58,297 nt of DNA, taken from assembly GCA_049687015.1 (NCBI GenBank), contig JBAVIP010000002.1, positions 1 to 58,297 on the forward strand, read 5' to 3'. Source of the DNA: Methylotenera_A sp049687015 (GTDB lineage Bacteria; Pseudomonadota; Gammaproteobacteria; Burkholderiales; Methylophilaceae). Position 1 is the first letter of the stretch. Each line of letters starts with the position of its first letter. Made by a program: the position numbers and the translations under genes. The notes under the pieces are model-generated. The model saw nothing but the letters and a program-made list of their open reading frames with translations, ran no database searches and had not been told where the DNA came from. Below, one piece after another: positions 9,301 to 17,835 of this stretch.

Positions 9301-10290
9301 TTGAGTACAGCCCTTAAACAAACAGAAGTGGTAGCTTTGGCGACGTTGGCTGGCAAAGTAAAAACTGTTAGCGCAATTAGTGTCGCGATATGGGTTTCTA
9401 TTCTCATTCATGTGGTGATTTTAAGCATTAAGTTTCAGCCCGAACTTAAAAAATTTGCCGATCATTTACCTTCGTTAGACGTCGTTTTGGTAAATGCCAA
9501 AACCAAGCAAGCGCCCGATAAAGCAGAATTGCTGGCGCAAGCCAATCTGGATCGTGGCGGCAATACTGAGGCAAACCGCAAGATGAAAACAGCGCTGCCC
9601 TCGCCTACAGAAAAAACCACCGAAGTTAAATTAAAACCGAATTCTGAAGCGCGTAGCGCGGCTAAATCGGCCAAATTAAGAGCGCAAGAAGCGCGAGAAC
9701 AAAAACGCGTGGACGAGCTGGAAAAACAGGCACAAGAGCTGCTCACACAAATTAATTCCAGCAAAAAAATTGAATCGAATCCTACACAAAATGCGGCTTC
9801 GGCCGAGCCAGAACAAGGCGAGCAAAAAGCTAAAGCAAAATCGCTGGATCGTGCAGATTTGATTGCTGCAAGCTTAGAAATGGATAGACTGCAGGCACAA
9901 ATCGCAAAACAGCAGGATGAATATCAAAAACGCCCCAAGCGTAAGTATATTGGCGCGCGCACCAAAGAGTACCGCTTTGCCATGTATGTGGAATCTTGGC
10001 GGCAAAAGGTGGAACGCATTGGCAACATGAATTACCCGGAAGCGGCAAAAGCACAAAAACTATATGGACAATTACGTATGACCGTGTCGATTAAAGCTGA
10101 TGGAAGTCTGGAAAGTGTGGTAATTGATCAAAAGTCAGATCACGAAGTTTTAAATGAAGCGGCCAAGCGCATTGTAGAATTGGCTGCACCTTATGCGGCT
10201 TTTCCAGAAGATATAAAGAAAGATACCGATATTTTAAGTATCACAAGGACATGGACATTTACACAGGAAGATGCCCTACATTCAGAATGA
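9301..10290 (+). CDS. TonB-like energy transducer family protein
   Basis: The 329-residue protein starts at TTG 9301, with AGGA about 11 bases upstream. It has a single N-terminal membrane anchor (about 27-46, VSILIHVVILSI), a long charged Lys/Ala/Glu-rich periplasmic linker with coiled-coil character (about 60-220), and a C-terminal domain (about 240-320, YGQLRMTVSIKADGSL and AAKRIVELAAPY) like the TonB C-terminal fold. It lacks the Pro-rich linker of classical TonB, and no exbB/exbD is nearby, so its role in energising an outer membrane transporter is uncertain; it may act in envelope structure. Its stop codon overlaps the ferredoxin start in ATGA, so the two are translationally coupled. 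Confidence 0.75.
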   Translation: MSTALKQTEVVALATLAGKVKTVSAISVAIWVSILIHVVILSIKFQPELKKFADHLPSLDVVLVNAKTKQAPDKAELLAQANLDRGGNTEANRKMKTALPSPTEKTTEVKLKPNSEARSAAKSAKLRAQEAREQKRVDELEKQAQELLTQINSSKKIESNPTQNAASAEPEQGEQKAKAKSLDRADLIAASLEMDRLQAQIAKQQDEYQKRPKRKYIGARTKEYRFAMYVESWRQKVERIGNMNYPEAAKAQKLYGQLRMTVSIKADGSLESVVIDQKSDHEVLNEAAKRIVELAAPYAAFPEDIKKDTDILSITRTWTFTQEDALHSE

Positions 10291-10598
10291 TTAACTACTA
10301 CCAATACCATGTATTTTTTTGCCTAAATCAACGTCCTGACGGCGAACCTTGTTGCCAAGATAAAGGCGCAGAGGCGGCATTTGACCGCATGAAAGAGCGT
10401 GTCAAAAAACTGGGTTTAAATGGCAAAGATAAGGTGCGCATTAACCGCGCTGGTTGTTTTGATCGATGTGGCGAAGGGCCGCTATTGGTGGTGTATCCAC
10501 AAGCGGTCTGGTACACCTTTGTAGATAATGAAGATATTGACGAGATTATCGAAAGCCACTTAATCAATGGCAAAGTGGTTGAGCGTTTATTAGTTTAA
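10287..10598 (+). CDS. Thioredoxin-like [2Fe-2S] ferredoxin
   Basis: The 103-residue protein beginning MINYYQYHVFFCLNQ has cysteines C12, C22, C23, C57 and C61. The C12-x9-C22 plus C57-x3-C61 pattern with AGCFDRCGEGP is the signature of small thioredoxin-fold [2Fe-2S] ferredoxins. The ATG at 10287 overlaps the stop of the TonB-like gene (ATGA), which decides this start over an in-frame ATG at 10251. The redox partner is unknown. Its stop overlaps the convergent HIT gene by 4 bases. Confidence 0.85.
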   Translation: MINYYQYHVFFCLNQRPDGEPCCQDKGAEAAFDRMKERVKKLGLNGKDKVRINRAGCFDRCGEGPLLVVYPQAVWYTFVDNEDIDEIIESHLINGKVVERLLV

Positions 10599-11038
10599 GA
10601 AGTCGACAAGGCGCATTCAATATGCGACTTCACTTTTTCTGCGAGCATTTTTTTAGTTGCCGCGCTAAGCGCATGGATATTGCCTTCCCGCACTACCTCT
10701 CCCCAATGCGAATTGGGAAAATGCTTGTCATTTTCAAAGCGCGGAATTACATGCCAATGCACATGCGGCGTTTTGTTGCCTAGACTGGCTAAGTTGATTT
10801 TATCCGGCTTAGTGATTTCCCTGAGCGCTGCCTCCACTGCAAATACTGTTTTCATCATTCGAGCCTGATGAGGTGGCAGCAAATCGGTCATTTCCTTTAC
10901 GTGAGCAATGAGTTCAACGCGGCAATAGGCTGGGTAGTCTGCATCGTTTAATAACACAACACGGCAAAAATTATCTTGCCACAAAATTTCGTGTGGTGTC
11001 GGCAGGCAGAGTGGGCAGGCAATATTTAAGCTAGCCAA
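10595..11038 (-). CDS. HIT family nucleotide-binding hydrolase
   Basis: The 147-residue protein has the histidine triad HVHWHVIPR (H92, H94, H96), whose middle His attacks the nucleotide phosphate in this family. The N-terminal CPLC (8-11) is common in this HIT branch, possibly a metal-binding pair. It likely hydrolyses dinucleoside polyphosphates or nucleoside phosphoramidates; the true substrate cannot be read from sequence. It lies 1 base downstream of nadA on the same strand, so they probably share a transcript. Confidence 0.85.
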   Translation of the reverse strand: MASLNIACPLCLPTPHEILWQDNFCRVVLLNDADYPAYCRVELIAHVKEMTDLLPPHQARMMKTVFAVEAALREITKPDKINLASLGNKTPHVHWHVIPRFENDKHFPNSHWGEVVREGNIHALSAATKKMLAEKVKSHIECALSTS

Positions 11039-11039
11039 A

Positions 11040-12137
11040 TCAAGAAGCCGCCAGCATGCGGTCTAGTGTCAATTTCGCTAATTTCGCATCGTGTTCAGGT
11101 ACTTTAATTTGATTGACCACATTGCCTTCGGCCAAGTTTTCAAGCGTCCAGGCCAAATGTTGCGGGTCAATGCGCGCCATGGTCGAGCATTCGCACACCA
11201 CATGGCTCATAAACTGTACGTGCTTGCCTTGTGGTTTCATTTGTTCGGCCAAGCGATTTACCAAATTTAATTCAGTGCCAACCAGCCATTTGGTGTTGGC
11301 GGGGGCTTCCGAAACAGTTTTTAAAATATACTCGGTAGAGCCGACATAATCGGATTGTAAACATACTTCAAATGGACATTCTGGGTGAGAAATTACAAAA
11401 CCATCGGGGTGCTCATTGCGGAACTTAATAATATTCTGCGGGCGGAACATTTGATGTACCGCGCAATGGCCTTTCCATAACAAAATTTTGGCGTTTTTGA
11501 TTTGCTCTTCAGTCAGGCCGCCCAATGGCTGGTCGGGATCCCATACTGGCATTTGCTCCAAGGGAATACCCATTTTATGCCCAGACCATCTACCTAAATT
11601 TTGGTCGGGAAAAAATAACACTTTCTCGCGTTGCTTAAAGCCCCATTCAATGATTTTAGTGGCATTGGTGCTGGTACATACAATACCGCCATGTTCGCCA
11701 CAAAATGCTTTTAAATCTGCCGCAGAGTTAATGTAGGTGACAGGCGTAATTTGATCGTCAAAATTCAGTACTTTACTGAGCTCACGATAGCTACGTTCTA
11801 CTTTAGCTAAGTTGGCCATGTCTGCCATGGAGCAGCCGGCTGCAAGGTCTGGCAGAATAACGATTTGTTCCGGGCGGCTTAAAATATCTGCCACTTCAGC
11901 CATAAAATGCACGCCCAAAAACACAATGTACTTGGCATCTAAATTTTCGGTATAGCGTGATAGTTTTAGTGAATCGCCAGTATAGTCAGCATGCCGATAT
12001 ACGCTTTCATTCTGGTAATGGTGACCTAAAATGACCAAGCGTTTATCTAACTTAGCGCGCGCGGCCATGATGCGGCGCTGACAATTGGCATCATCGGTGG
12101 CCTGAAATTTCTCAAATTTAATAGTAGCTGTTTGCAT
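11040..12137 (-). CDS. nadA: Quinolinate synthase
   Basis: The 365-residue enzyme condenses iminoaspartate with dihydroxyacetone phosphate to quinolinate in NAD synthesis, using a [4Fe-4S] cluster. The repeated-domain motifs are present: GHHYQNESVYRHADYTGDS near the start, GIVCTSTNATKI, HPECPFEVC and the C-terminal VVCECSTMARID, which together supply the cluster cysteines. The length is that of the long proteobacterial form. It is followed by the HIT gene. nadB and nadC are not in the window. Confidence 0.96.
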   Translation of the reverse strand: MQTATIKFEKFQATDDANCQRRIMAARAKLDKRLVILGHHYQNESVYRHADYTGDSLKLSRYTENLDAKYIVFLGVHFMAEVADILSRPEQIVILPDLAAGCSMADMANLAKVERSYRELSKVLNFDDQITPVTYINSAADLKAFCGEHGGIVCTSTNATKIIEWGFKQREKVLFFPDQNLGRWSGHKMGIPLEQMPVWDPDQPLGGLTEEQIKNAKILLWKGHCAVHQMFRPQNIIKFRNEHPDGFVISHPECPFEVCLQSDYVGSTEYILKTVSEAPANTKWLVGTELNLVNRLAEQMKPQGKHVQFMSHVVCECSTMARIDPQHLAWTLENLAEGNVVNQIKVPEHDAKLAKLTLDRMLAAS

Positions 12138-12175
12138 AATTTTTACTTAACGCACGTACTTTAAAAGCGTTTATT

Positions 12176-12628
12176 TTATAACGTTAATTGATGTAACTCA
12201 CCTAATCTTTTTAGTGCATCCACATTTGTCCATGAAAAAACACGCTTTGCCGCCTCGCGCCAATCTAGCCACTCATAGCGTACATGCTCGTTTGGTGCTA
12301 GTTTGATGGGTAATTTTCCAGGGAGTTCTAATCCAAATAAATGCTCTGTGTTTTCAACTACGCCTGGCGCATAGCGATACCGCCAGTGCGGGTAAATCTC
12401 ATAGGCATTAGATGCATGCCAATCCTGCAAATCATAGTTGCTGGCGTCTAGCCCCGTTTCTTCAAACACCTCGCGAATCGCCGCCAGACGTGGTGTTTCA
12501 TTACCTTCCACACTGCCGGTGACCGATTGCCAGAAGCCCGCCTTATCCGCGCGTTCCATTATCAGCACTTGCAAATCTGGTGTATGAATCAACACCAGCG
12601 CGGAAATGGGCGTTTTATATTTTTTCAT
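12176..12628 (-). CDS. nudB: Dihydroneopterin triphosphate diphosphatase (Nudix)
   Basis: The 150-residue Nudix hydrolase has the box GSVEGNETPRLAAIREVFEE followed by TGLD, matching G-x5-E-x7-REUxEExGU. The N-terminal YKTPISALVLIHTPDLQVLI and the acidic segment NEHVRYEWLDWREA match NudB, which removes pyrophosphate from dihydroneopterin triphosphate in folate synthesis. The exact substrate is an inference from family likeness; NudB-type enzymes also act on dNTPs. It lies just upstream of nadA. Confidence 0.82.
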   Translation of the reverse strand: MKKYKTPISALVLIHTPDLQVLIMERADKAGFWQSVTGSVEGNETPRLAAIREVFEETGLDASNYDLQDWHASNAYEIYPHWRYRYAPGVVENTEHLFGLELPGKLPIKLAPNEHVRYEWLDWREAAKRVFSWTNVDALKRLGELHQLTL

Positions 12629-12636
12629 GAATTAAA

Positions 12637-12711
12637 TGGTGCGGAGAAGGGAATCGAACCCCCGACCTTTTCATTACGAATGAACTGCTCTACCAACTGA
12701 GCTACACCGGC
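12637..12711 (-). tRNA. tRNA-Thr(CGU) with a damaged acceptor stem
   Basis: Read leftward from 12711, the D arm (GCTC/GAGC), anticodon loop TTCGTAA with anticodon CGT, variable loop and T arm (TTCGATT loop) are those of tRNA-Thr(CGU), and CCA is encoded at 12639-12637. The 5' acceptor strand is GCCGGTG, but the 3' strand reads only CTCCGC before ACCA, where CACCGGC is expected: one base is missing and one changed. The best pairing leaves C3 bulged and a T-T mismatch. Function is therefore doubtful. A U34 threonine tRNA elsewhere could read ACG codons by wobble. Confidence 0.75.
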
Positions 12712-12741
12712 TAAACTTACTAACGGCAAAAATATTTGTAT

Positions 12742-13740
12742 TCATTTTTTGATTGCAGAAGTTAAATTTTTCGGCAGTTGAAACACCACACTTTCCACTA
12801 CGCCTTGCAATTCTTGCACCTGATTTGCGCCAAGTTGCTGTAACTTGGCGATGACTTCCTTAACCAAAATTTCCGGCGCAGAAGCACCCGCGGAGACGCC
12901 AATTTTATTTTTGTCAATTAGCCATTCCGCTTTCAAGTGACTTGCGTTATCTACCATGTACGCTTCAACCCCTTGATTTTGTGCAACTTCTCTTAAGCGG
13001 TTGGAATTGGAACTATTGGGCGAACCGACAATAATCACCAAATCGCAATCGCGCGCCATGATTTTAACCGCATCCTGACGGTTTTGCGTGGCGTAGCAGA
13101 TGTCGTCGCTTTTAGGCGCCTGAATGCTGGGAAATCTGGTTTTAAGCGCATGAATCACTTGCGCCGCATCGTCTATCGAAAGCGTGGTCTGCGTTACAAA
13201 CGCGAGTTTTTCGGTATCTTTCACATTCAGATTTACTACGTCTTCAGGTGTTTCTACCAGATACATTCCTTCATTGGATTGCCCCATCGTGCCCTCGACT
13301 TCCGGGTGGCCCTTGTGGCCAATCATCACAATTTCCAAGCCGGCTTTGCGCATTTTGGCGACTTCGATATGGACTTTAGTCACCAATGGACAGGTGGCGT
13401 CAAAAGCGGTCAAGCCACGCGATTCGGCCTCAATACGCACGGCTTTGGAAACGCCATGGGCGCTAAAAATCACTGTGCTGCCAGCGGGGATTTTATCTAG
13501 CTCATTAACAAAAATAGCACCTTTGGCGCGTAGCTCATCTACCACAAATTTATTGTGCACCACTTCGTTGCGCACATAAATGGGTGCGCCAAATTTCTCT
13601 AAGGCTTGTTCCACAATAATAATGGCACGGTCTACGCCGGCACAAAAGCCGCGCGGGTTGGCGAGCACTACATCGGGGTGTATGGTATTGGCTTGCGTAA
13701 TGTCAACTTTTTGGCCATCTTTTAATTGCATAGTATTCAA
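12742..13740 (-). CDS. ispH: 4-hydroxy-3-methylbut-2-enyl diphosphate reductase
   Basis: The 332-residue iron-sulfur enzyme is the last step of the MEP isoprenoid pathway, making IPP and DMAPP. The three cluster cysteines are seen in NPRGFCAGVDRA, DATCPLVTKVH and DDICYATQNRQ, and the catalytic region SPNSSNSNRL is intact. An ATG 9 bases inside (13731, MQLKDGQ) is an equally plausible start. It is divergent from purU with a short shared upstream region. Confidence 0.96.
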   Translation of the reverse strand: MNTMQLKDGQKVDITQANTIHPDVVLANPRGFCAGVDRAIIIVEQALEKFGAPIYVRNEVVHNKFVVDELRAKGAIFVNELDKIPAGSTVIFSAHGVSKAVRIEAESRGLTAFDATCPLVTKVHIEVAKMRKAGLEIVMIGHKGHPEVEGTMGQSNEGMYLVETPEDVVNLNVKDTEKLAFVTQTTLSIDDAAQVIHALKTRFPSIQAPKSDDICYATQNRQDAVKIMARDCDLVIIVGSPNSSNSNRLREVAQNQGVEAYMVDNASHLKAEWLIDKNKIGVSAGASAPEILVKEVIAKLQQLGANQVQELQGVVESVVFQLPKNLTSAIKK

Positions 13741-13772
13741 ATCGTTATCTCAACTTACATTAACGCATCAGG

Positions 13773-13778
13773 TATAAT
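13773..13778 (+). promoter_or_regulatory. Candidate -10 box for purU
   Basis: TATAAT at 13773-13778 matches the sigma70 -10 consensus and is 38 bases before the purU ATG, in the gap divergent from ispH. No good TTGACA-like -35 box is seen at 16-18 bp spacing, so the call rests on the -10 alone. Confidence 0.4.
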
Positions 13779-13816
13779 TGCGCAAATTTTCAACAAAATG
13801 TTTTAAAAACAAAGCC

Positions 13817-14671
13817 ATGAAAAACACCGCAACTTTACTCATTACCTGCCCCGATACAAAAGGCATTGTGGCGGCGATTGCTGATTTTTTGTATCAGCAC
13901 AATGCCAATATTTTACACGCAGACCAGCACCAAGATGCAGAAAATAATCTGTTTTTAATGCGGGTGGAATGGGATTTGGTCAATTTTAATTTAGATGAAG
14001 CTAGCTTTAATGCAGCTTTTGTGTCCATAGCAAGTAAATTTAATATGGTTTGGCAACTCAAGCTCTCGCAACACAAAACACGCGTGGCGATTATGGTTTC
14101 GCAATATGATCATTGCCTGGCGGATTTGCTACATCGTCATAAAAGTGGTGAATTGGCATGCGAGATTCCGCTAGTGATTAGTAATCATCGCGATACTGAG
14201 GCTTTGGTTAAATTTTATGGCATTGATTTTCACTATATTGAAGTAAATAAAGACAGCAAGCCACAAGCCGAAGTGGCGCAATTTAAGCTGTTTGATGATT
14301 ATCAAATTGATTTAATTGTGTTGGCGCGTTATATGCAGATTTTGTCACCAGATTTTGTGGCGCGCTATCCGCAACGCATTATTAACATTCACCATTCTTT
14401 CCTGCCTGCGTTTATTGGCGCGCGACCTTATCACAGAGCGTTTGAGCGTGGCGTGAAACTGATAGGTGCTACCAGCCATTATGTGACCGAAGTGCTAGAT
14501 GAAGGCCCCATTATCGAGCAGGATATTGATAGAATTTCGCATCGCGACCAAGTGGAAGATTTGATTCAAAAAGGCCGTGATTTGGAGCGCGTAGTGCTGT
14601 CAAAAGCAGTGCGCTGGCACATTGAAAATCGTATTTTGCTGTACGCCAATAAAACGGTGATTTTTGATTAG
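13817..14671 (+). CDS. purU: Formyltetrahydrofolate deformylase
   Basis: The 284-residue enzyme hydrolyses 10-formyl-THF to formate and THF, balancing one-carbon pools. It has an N-terminal ACT domain (about 1-85, TLLITCPDTKGIVAAIADFL) and a formyltransferase-like catalytic domain with INIHHSFLPAFIGARPYHRA and the LDEGPIIEQD aspartate motif. I chose ATG 13817, since an earlier in-frame TTG (13778) overlaps the -10 region. A role in methylotrophic one-carbon flux is plausible but inferred. A strong terminator follows. Confidence 0.93.
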   Translation: MKNTATLLITCPDTKGIVAAIADFLYQHNANILHADQHQDAENNLFLMRVEWDLVNFNLDEASFNAAFVSIASKFNMVWQLKLSQHKTRVAIMVSQYDHCLADLLHRHKSGELACEIPLVISNHRDTEALVKFYGIDFHYIEVNKDSKPQAEVAQFKLFDDYQIDLIVLARYMQILSPDFVARYPQRIINIHHSFLPAFIGARPYHRAFERGVKLIGATSHYVTEVLDEGPIIEQDIDRISHRDQVEDLIQKGRDLERVVLSKAVRWHIENRILLYANKTVIFD

Positions 14672-14686
14672 TTTTAATCTTGACGT

Positions 14687-14717
14687 AAAAAAAGCGAAGT
14701 GCCTACTTCGCTTTTTT
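14687..14717. terminator. Intrinsic terminator between purU and the convergent small genes
   Basis: AAAAAAGCGAAGT (14688-14700) pairs with ACTTCGCTTTTTT (14705-14717) around a 4-base loop. A-run and T-run flank the stem on both sides, so it can serve purU and the convergent leftward small-peptide genes. Confidence 0.88.
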
Positions 14718-14737
14718 ATTTCAACCAGTAAATCCGA

Positions 14738-14911
14738 TTACATTTCTGCTGCAACCATATCTGGCAATGGTTCTACTGCTTCATCATCATAAGCGGCAAT
14801 TTCAGGCAAACCGCCATTATCGCCAGCGCCAGCAGAGGCGCCGCCGGATGAAGCGCAGCCAGCAATAAATAACATCATTAAAGCCATTAAAGTAATTACT
14901 AATCTATTCAT
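14738..14911 (-). CDS. Small lipoprotein (57 aa)
   Basis: The ATG at 14911 is preceded by a very strong Shine-Dalgarno element (AGGGGGGAAG). The product starts MNRLVITLMALMMLFIAGC, a lipoprotein signal with lipobox FIAGC (predicted lipidated C19), followed by a Gly/Ala/Ser spacer and a 25-residue acidic tail (LPEIAAYDDEAVEPLPDM). I do not recognise it. It sits 47 bases after another tiny exported protein and ends before the bidirectional terminator. Confidence 0.7.
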   Translation of the reverse strand: MNRLVITLMALMMLFIAGCASSGGASAGAGDNGGLPEIAAYDDEAVEPLPDMVAAEM

Positions 14912-14958
14912 TCTACTTCCCCCCTAAGTTAATTAGAATTATCGTAATAATGAATTAA

Positions 14959-15108
14959 TTATTTTGAGTCATCAGGCGCTGGTGCATCAATCGGTGGTAT
15001 TGCGGGTTCGTCTACAGGTGGAACTTCAGGAAGAGCATCATCAGCAAATGCAATTGGCACAGCGTTAAAAGCGAGCATGGCAATGACTACAAACAACAGT
15101 TTTTTCAT
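14959..15108 (-). CDS. Small exported Pro/Asp-rich peptide (49 aa)
   Basis: The ATG at 15108 follows AGGGAGAAG at good spacing. The product begins MKKLLFVVIAMLAFNAVPIA and has a signal-peptidase-I-like site after AFA; the mature part is only about 26 residues, rich in Pro, Asp and Glu (alternating PPVDEP, PPIDAP). Its acidic, proline-rich tail resembles in character that of the neighbouring lipoprotein. No family is recognised. A weak candidate promoter (TTGCAG, 17 bp, TAGATT) lies in the 106-base gap after lysA. Confidence 0.65.
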   Translation of the reverse strand: MKKLLFVVIAMLAFNAVPIAFADDALPEVPPVDEPAIPPIDAPAPDDSK

Positions 15109-15214
15109 ATACTTCTCCCTAAGCGTTTATAAATATAATTGTAAGAGCGATTCTCTTGACGATAATCTACGCCTAAGTGCTAAATTCTGCAACTGTTTTC
15201 GTGGATTTGGGGGG

Positions 15215-16459
15215 TTATGGAAGCTTGGATTCTAAAGAAAATAAATCAGCAATATTTTCACGTTTTCTAATGATATAGTTTTGATCGTTATCCACCATAA
15301 TTTCGGCCGCTCTAGGGCGTGTATTGTAGTTGCTGGCCATGCTCATGCCATAAGCACCAACTGATTTTATAGCCAATAAATCACCCTCTAGCAAGTTTAA
15401 TTTTCTGTCATGGCCTAAAAAATCGCCGCTCTCACATACTGGGCCAACTATTTCATAATTTGTTGTCTCGCCAGCGCGCGGATTTACAGCCACTATGTCG
15501 TGATACGCGTCATATAAGGCTGGGCGCATCAGGTCATTCATGGCGGCATCTACAATTGCAAAGTTTTTACTTTCGGTGTGTTTTAGGTATTCTACTTTTG
15601 TTAGCAATATGCCTGCATTGCCCACCAATGCTCGGCCTGGTTCAAATAGCAGCTTTACATCCCTGTTCGCTAATTTATCCAAAATCGCTTTGGCATAAAG
15701 GCCAAATTCAGGCGGCGTTTCGTCGTTATAGGTGATGCCTATACCACCACCCACGTCAATATGCGAAATTTTAATACCTTTGGCTTCTAGCGCATCTACC
15801 AAACCTAAAACACGGTCTAACGCATCAATAAAAGGCGAAAGCTCGGTGATTTGTGAACCAATATGACAATCCACGCCATGCACGGCAATATTAGGCATGC
15901 TGGCGGCCTGTGTGTAAACATTCAGCGCATCCTCAAACGCCACGCCAAATTTATTATTTTTTAAGCCAGTTGAAATGTAAGGGTGCGTTTTGGCATCCAC
16001 ATTAGGGTTAACGCGCAACGACACGGGCGCGATTTTGCCAATTTCGCTAGCCACTAGATTTAGCCTTACCAATTCACTGGCAGATTCTACATTAAAGCAA
16101 AAAATGCCAGCATTTAAAGCGGCACGCATCTCATCTGCAGTTTTGCCAACGCCTGAAAACACGATTTTTTGCGGGTCACCGCCAGCGGCTAGAACACGTG
16201 CCAGTTCGCCACCAGAGACAATATCGAAGCCGGCACCAAGCTCGGCAAACAAATTTAAAATAGCAATGTTTGGGTTGGCTTTTACTGCAAAGCAAATCAG
16301 ATGGTTAGTATTAACTAGACCCTCCTGAAAGCTTTTAAAGGCATGTGTTAGTGCAGCTTTAGAATACACATAGCACGGCGTATTAAATTCTTTGGCAATT
16401 TGGCTAAGTGCAATATTTTCGGCATACAACTCGCCACTTTTTAGTGTAAATACATTCAC
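15215..16459 (-). CDS. lysA: Diaminopimelate decarboxylase
   Basis: The 414-residue PLP enzyme makes L-lysine from meso-diaminopimelate. The fold III alanine-racemase-like barrel shows K60 in CFAVKANPN (PLP Schiff base), HIGSQITE, DVGGGIGITY and EPGRALVGNAG, with C-terminal CESGDFLGHD and GAYGMSMASNYN substrate residues. lptM precedes it by 27 bases, a common proteobacterial arrangement. dapF, often next, is absent here; two tiny exported peptides follow instead. Confidence 0.97.
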   Translation of the reverse strand: MNVFTLKSGELYAENIALSQIAKEFNTPCYVYSKAALTHAFKSFQEGLVNTNHLICFAVKANPNIAILNLFAELGAGFDIVSGGELARVLAAGGDPQKIVFSGVGKTADEMRAALNAGIFCFNVESASELVRLNLVASEIGKIAPVSLRVNPNVDAKTHPYISTGLKNNKFGVAFEDALNVYTQAASMPNIAVHGVDCHIGSQITELSPFIDALDRVLGLVDALEAKGIKISHIDVGGGIGITYNDETPPEFGLYAKAILDKLANRDVKLLFEPGRALVGNAGILLTKVEYLKHTESKNFAIVDAAMNDLMRPALYDAYHDIVAVNPRAGETTNYEIVGPVCESGDFLGHDRKLNLLEGDLLAIKSVGAYGMSMASNYNTRPRAAEIMVDNDQNYIIRKRENIADLFSLESKLP

Positions 16460-16486
16460 GGTAATAATATTCTTTAAGATTTTTCT

Positions 16487-16687
16487 TTAGTATGCTTTTG
16501 CTGGAGTTGTAGCTTCAGGATTGGCTTGCGGCACGGTCTTGGGCGTTTCTTGAGTACTATCTTTTTGCGGGTAGCGCTGCTCAGGAATATATAACGGCCC
16601 TTTTGTGCCACAACCGGTTAAAACTGCGTATGCAAGGCATAACATCAGAATACTTATTTTTGATTTAGACATGGATTTAGGCATCAC
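16487..16687 (-). CDS. lptM: LptM-like small lipoprotein
   Basis: The 66-residue precursor has lipobox LTGC followed by GTKGPLYIP, the hallmark of LptM (YifL), a lipoprotein that assists assembly of the LptD/LptE LPS translocon at the outer membrane. The rest is a disordered Pro/Thr/Gln-rich tail. The start may be ATG 16687 or ATG 16672. It sits directly upstream of lysA, as in many Proteobacteria. Confidence 0.85.
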   Translation of the reverse strand: MMPKSMSKSKISILMLCLAYAVLTGCGTKGPLYIPEQRYPQKDSTQETPKTVPQANPEATTPAKAY

Positions 16688-16855
16688 AATCTCGCAATAA
16701 AACTTAAGTGCGATATTTTATCATCGAATGGCGCGGAAGGCGGAATGCTGGCTGTTTAACCGCTCATTCTGCAAAATTGTCCGAATATCGGATACTAGTA
16801 GACATGGCCATAGAGGCTTTGGCATGATTCAATCAACCGAAAAAGGGTATACAAA

Positions 16856-17278
16856 ATGAATACATTAAAAGAGACACAAAAAGGGTTTACGTTAATCGAG
16901 CTGATGGTAACAATTGCAATTATCGGCATTTTAGCCTCTATTGCAATACCGGCTTACTCTGAATATGTCAGACGCGCACGTGCAGTAGAAGCTACCAGTG
17001 CGCTGGCGGATATGCGTATTCGCATGGAACAATGTTTTCAGGATAATCGCGACTATAGGTTGTGTGCTGCACGATGTGCTGCACCTGCTGGGACAAACAC
17101 CACGTTTTTTAACTTTTCTTGTGTAGGCGGGGCACCAGCCTCAGCAACAACTTACACCTTACAGGCGATAGGCACTGGCACCATGGCCGCCTATACCTAC
17201 AACATTGACCAAGATAATGTTAAAAGTTCTTCATTCAATGCGGCTTGCTGGTCTCTTAAACCAAGTGGTACTTGCTAA
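16856..17278 (+). CDS. pilE: Type IV pilin-like protein (PilE type)
   Basis: This 140-residue prepilin has a 10-residue leader and the prepilin peptidase site G10/F11 (KGFTLIELMVTIAIIGILAS) with Glu at mature position 5 and the N-terminal alpha-1 helix. The globular part has several cysteines (C69-type pair region through C-terminal GTC), which may form the D-region disulfide. It leads the operon pilE-fimT-pilV-pilW-pilX-pilY1, so it is more likely a minor pilin than the main subunit. No clear sigma54 site is seen upstream. Confidence 0.88.
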   Translation: MNTLKETQKGFTLIELMVTIAIIGILASIAIPAYSEYVRRARAVEATSALADMRIRMEQCFQDNRDYRLCAARCAAPAGTNTTFFNFSCVGGAPASATTYTLQAIGTGTMAAYTYNIDQDNVKSSSFNAACWSLKPSGTC

Positions 17279-17280
17279 CA

Positions 17281-17799
17281 ATGTCTAAAAATAAACAAGC
17301 TGGTTTTTCGCTGATAGAGCTGATGATTGCGGTGGCAATTATTGGTATTTTGGCGGCGGTAGCCATTCCCAGTTACCGCACTTGGATTCAGAACACCAAG
17401 GTGCGCACTGCTACGGAATCGATACTAAATGGCATACAAAAAGCGCGCTCCGAGGCGCTTACGAGAAATACCCCAGTGAAATTTACTTTAGGTGCAAATT
17501 CTGCATGGACAGTCCAGTGTGTTGATGCGGCCAAGTGCGCAGATTTGGTGGGTGGCGTAGTAGAAACCCGCAGTAATCAAGAAGGCAATACCTCTGATGT
17601 TGTAATTAACTCTGGGGGTAATACAGAGATTGTATTTACTAATTTAGGTGTTAAATCTACAACTGTAGCTAACCAGATTACACAAGTAGATATGAGCATG
17701 ACAGGGGCAGATCGTAATTTGCGCGTCACAATCGGCGGCGGTGGCAATGTGCGCATGTGTGACCCGAATGCCGGCAGCACCGATCCGCGTAAATGTTAA
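17281..17799 (+). CDS. fimT: FimT/GspH-type minor pseudopilin
   Basis: The 172-residue protein has leader MSKNKQAG, then FSLIELMIAVAIIGILAAVA, followed by the GspH/FimT domain (ARSEALTRNTPVKFTLG is typical). The ATG at 17281 is 2 bases after the upstream stop and is chosen over an in-frame TTG at 17272. FimT-type minor pilins prime pilus assembly, and some bind DNA during natural transformation. The latter role is possible here but unproven. Confidence 0.9.
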   Translation: MSKNKQAGFSLIELMIAVAIIGILAAVAIPSYRTWIQNTKVRTATESILNGIQKARSEALTRNTPVKFTLGANSAWTVQCVDAAKCADLVGGVVETRSNQEGNTSDVVINSGGNTEIVFTNLGVKSTTVANQITQVDMSMTGADRNLRVTIGGGGNVRMCDPNAGSTDPRKC

Positions 17800-17835
17800 A
17801 GCAAGTGTTGATTTAGAAATTTTTTTGAGAAAAGC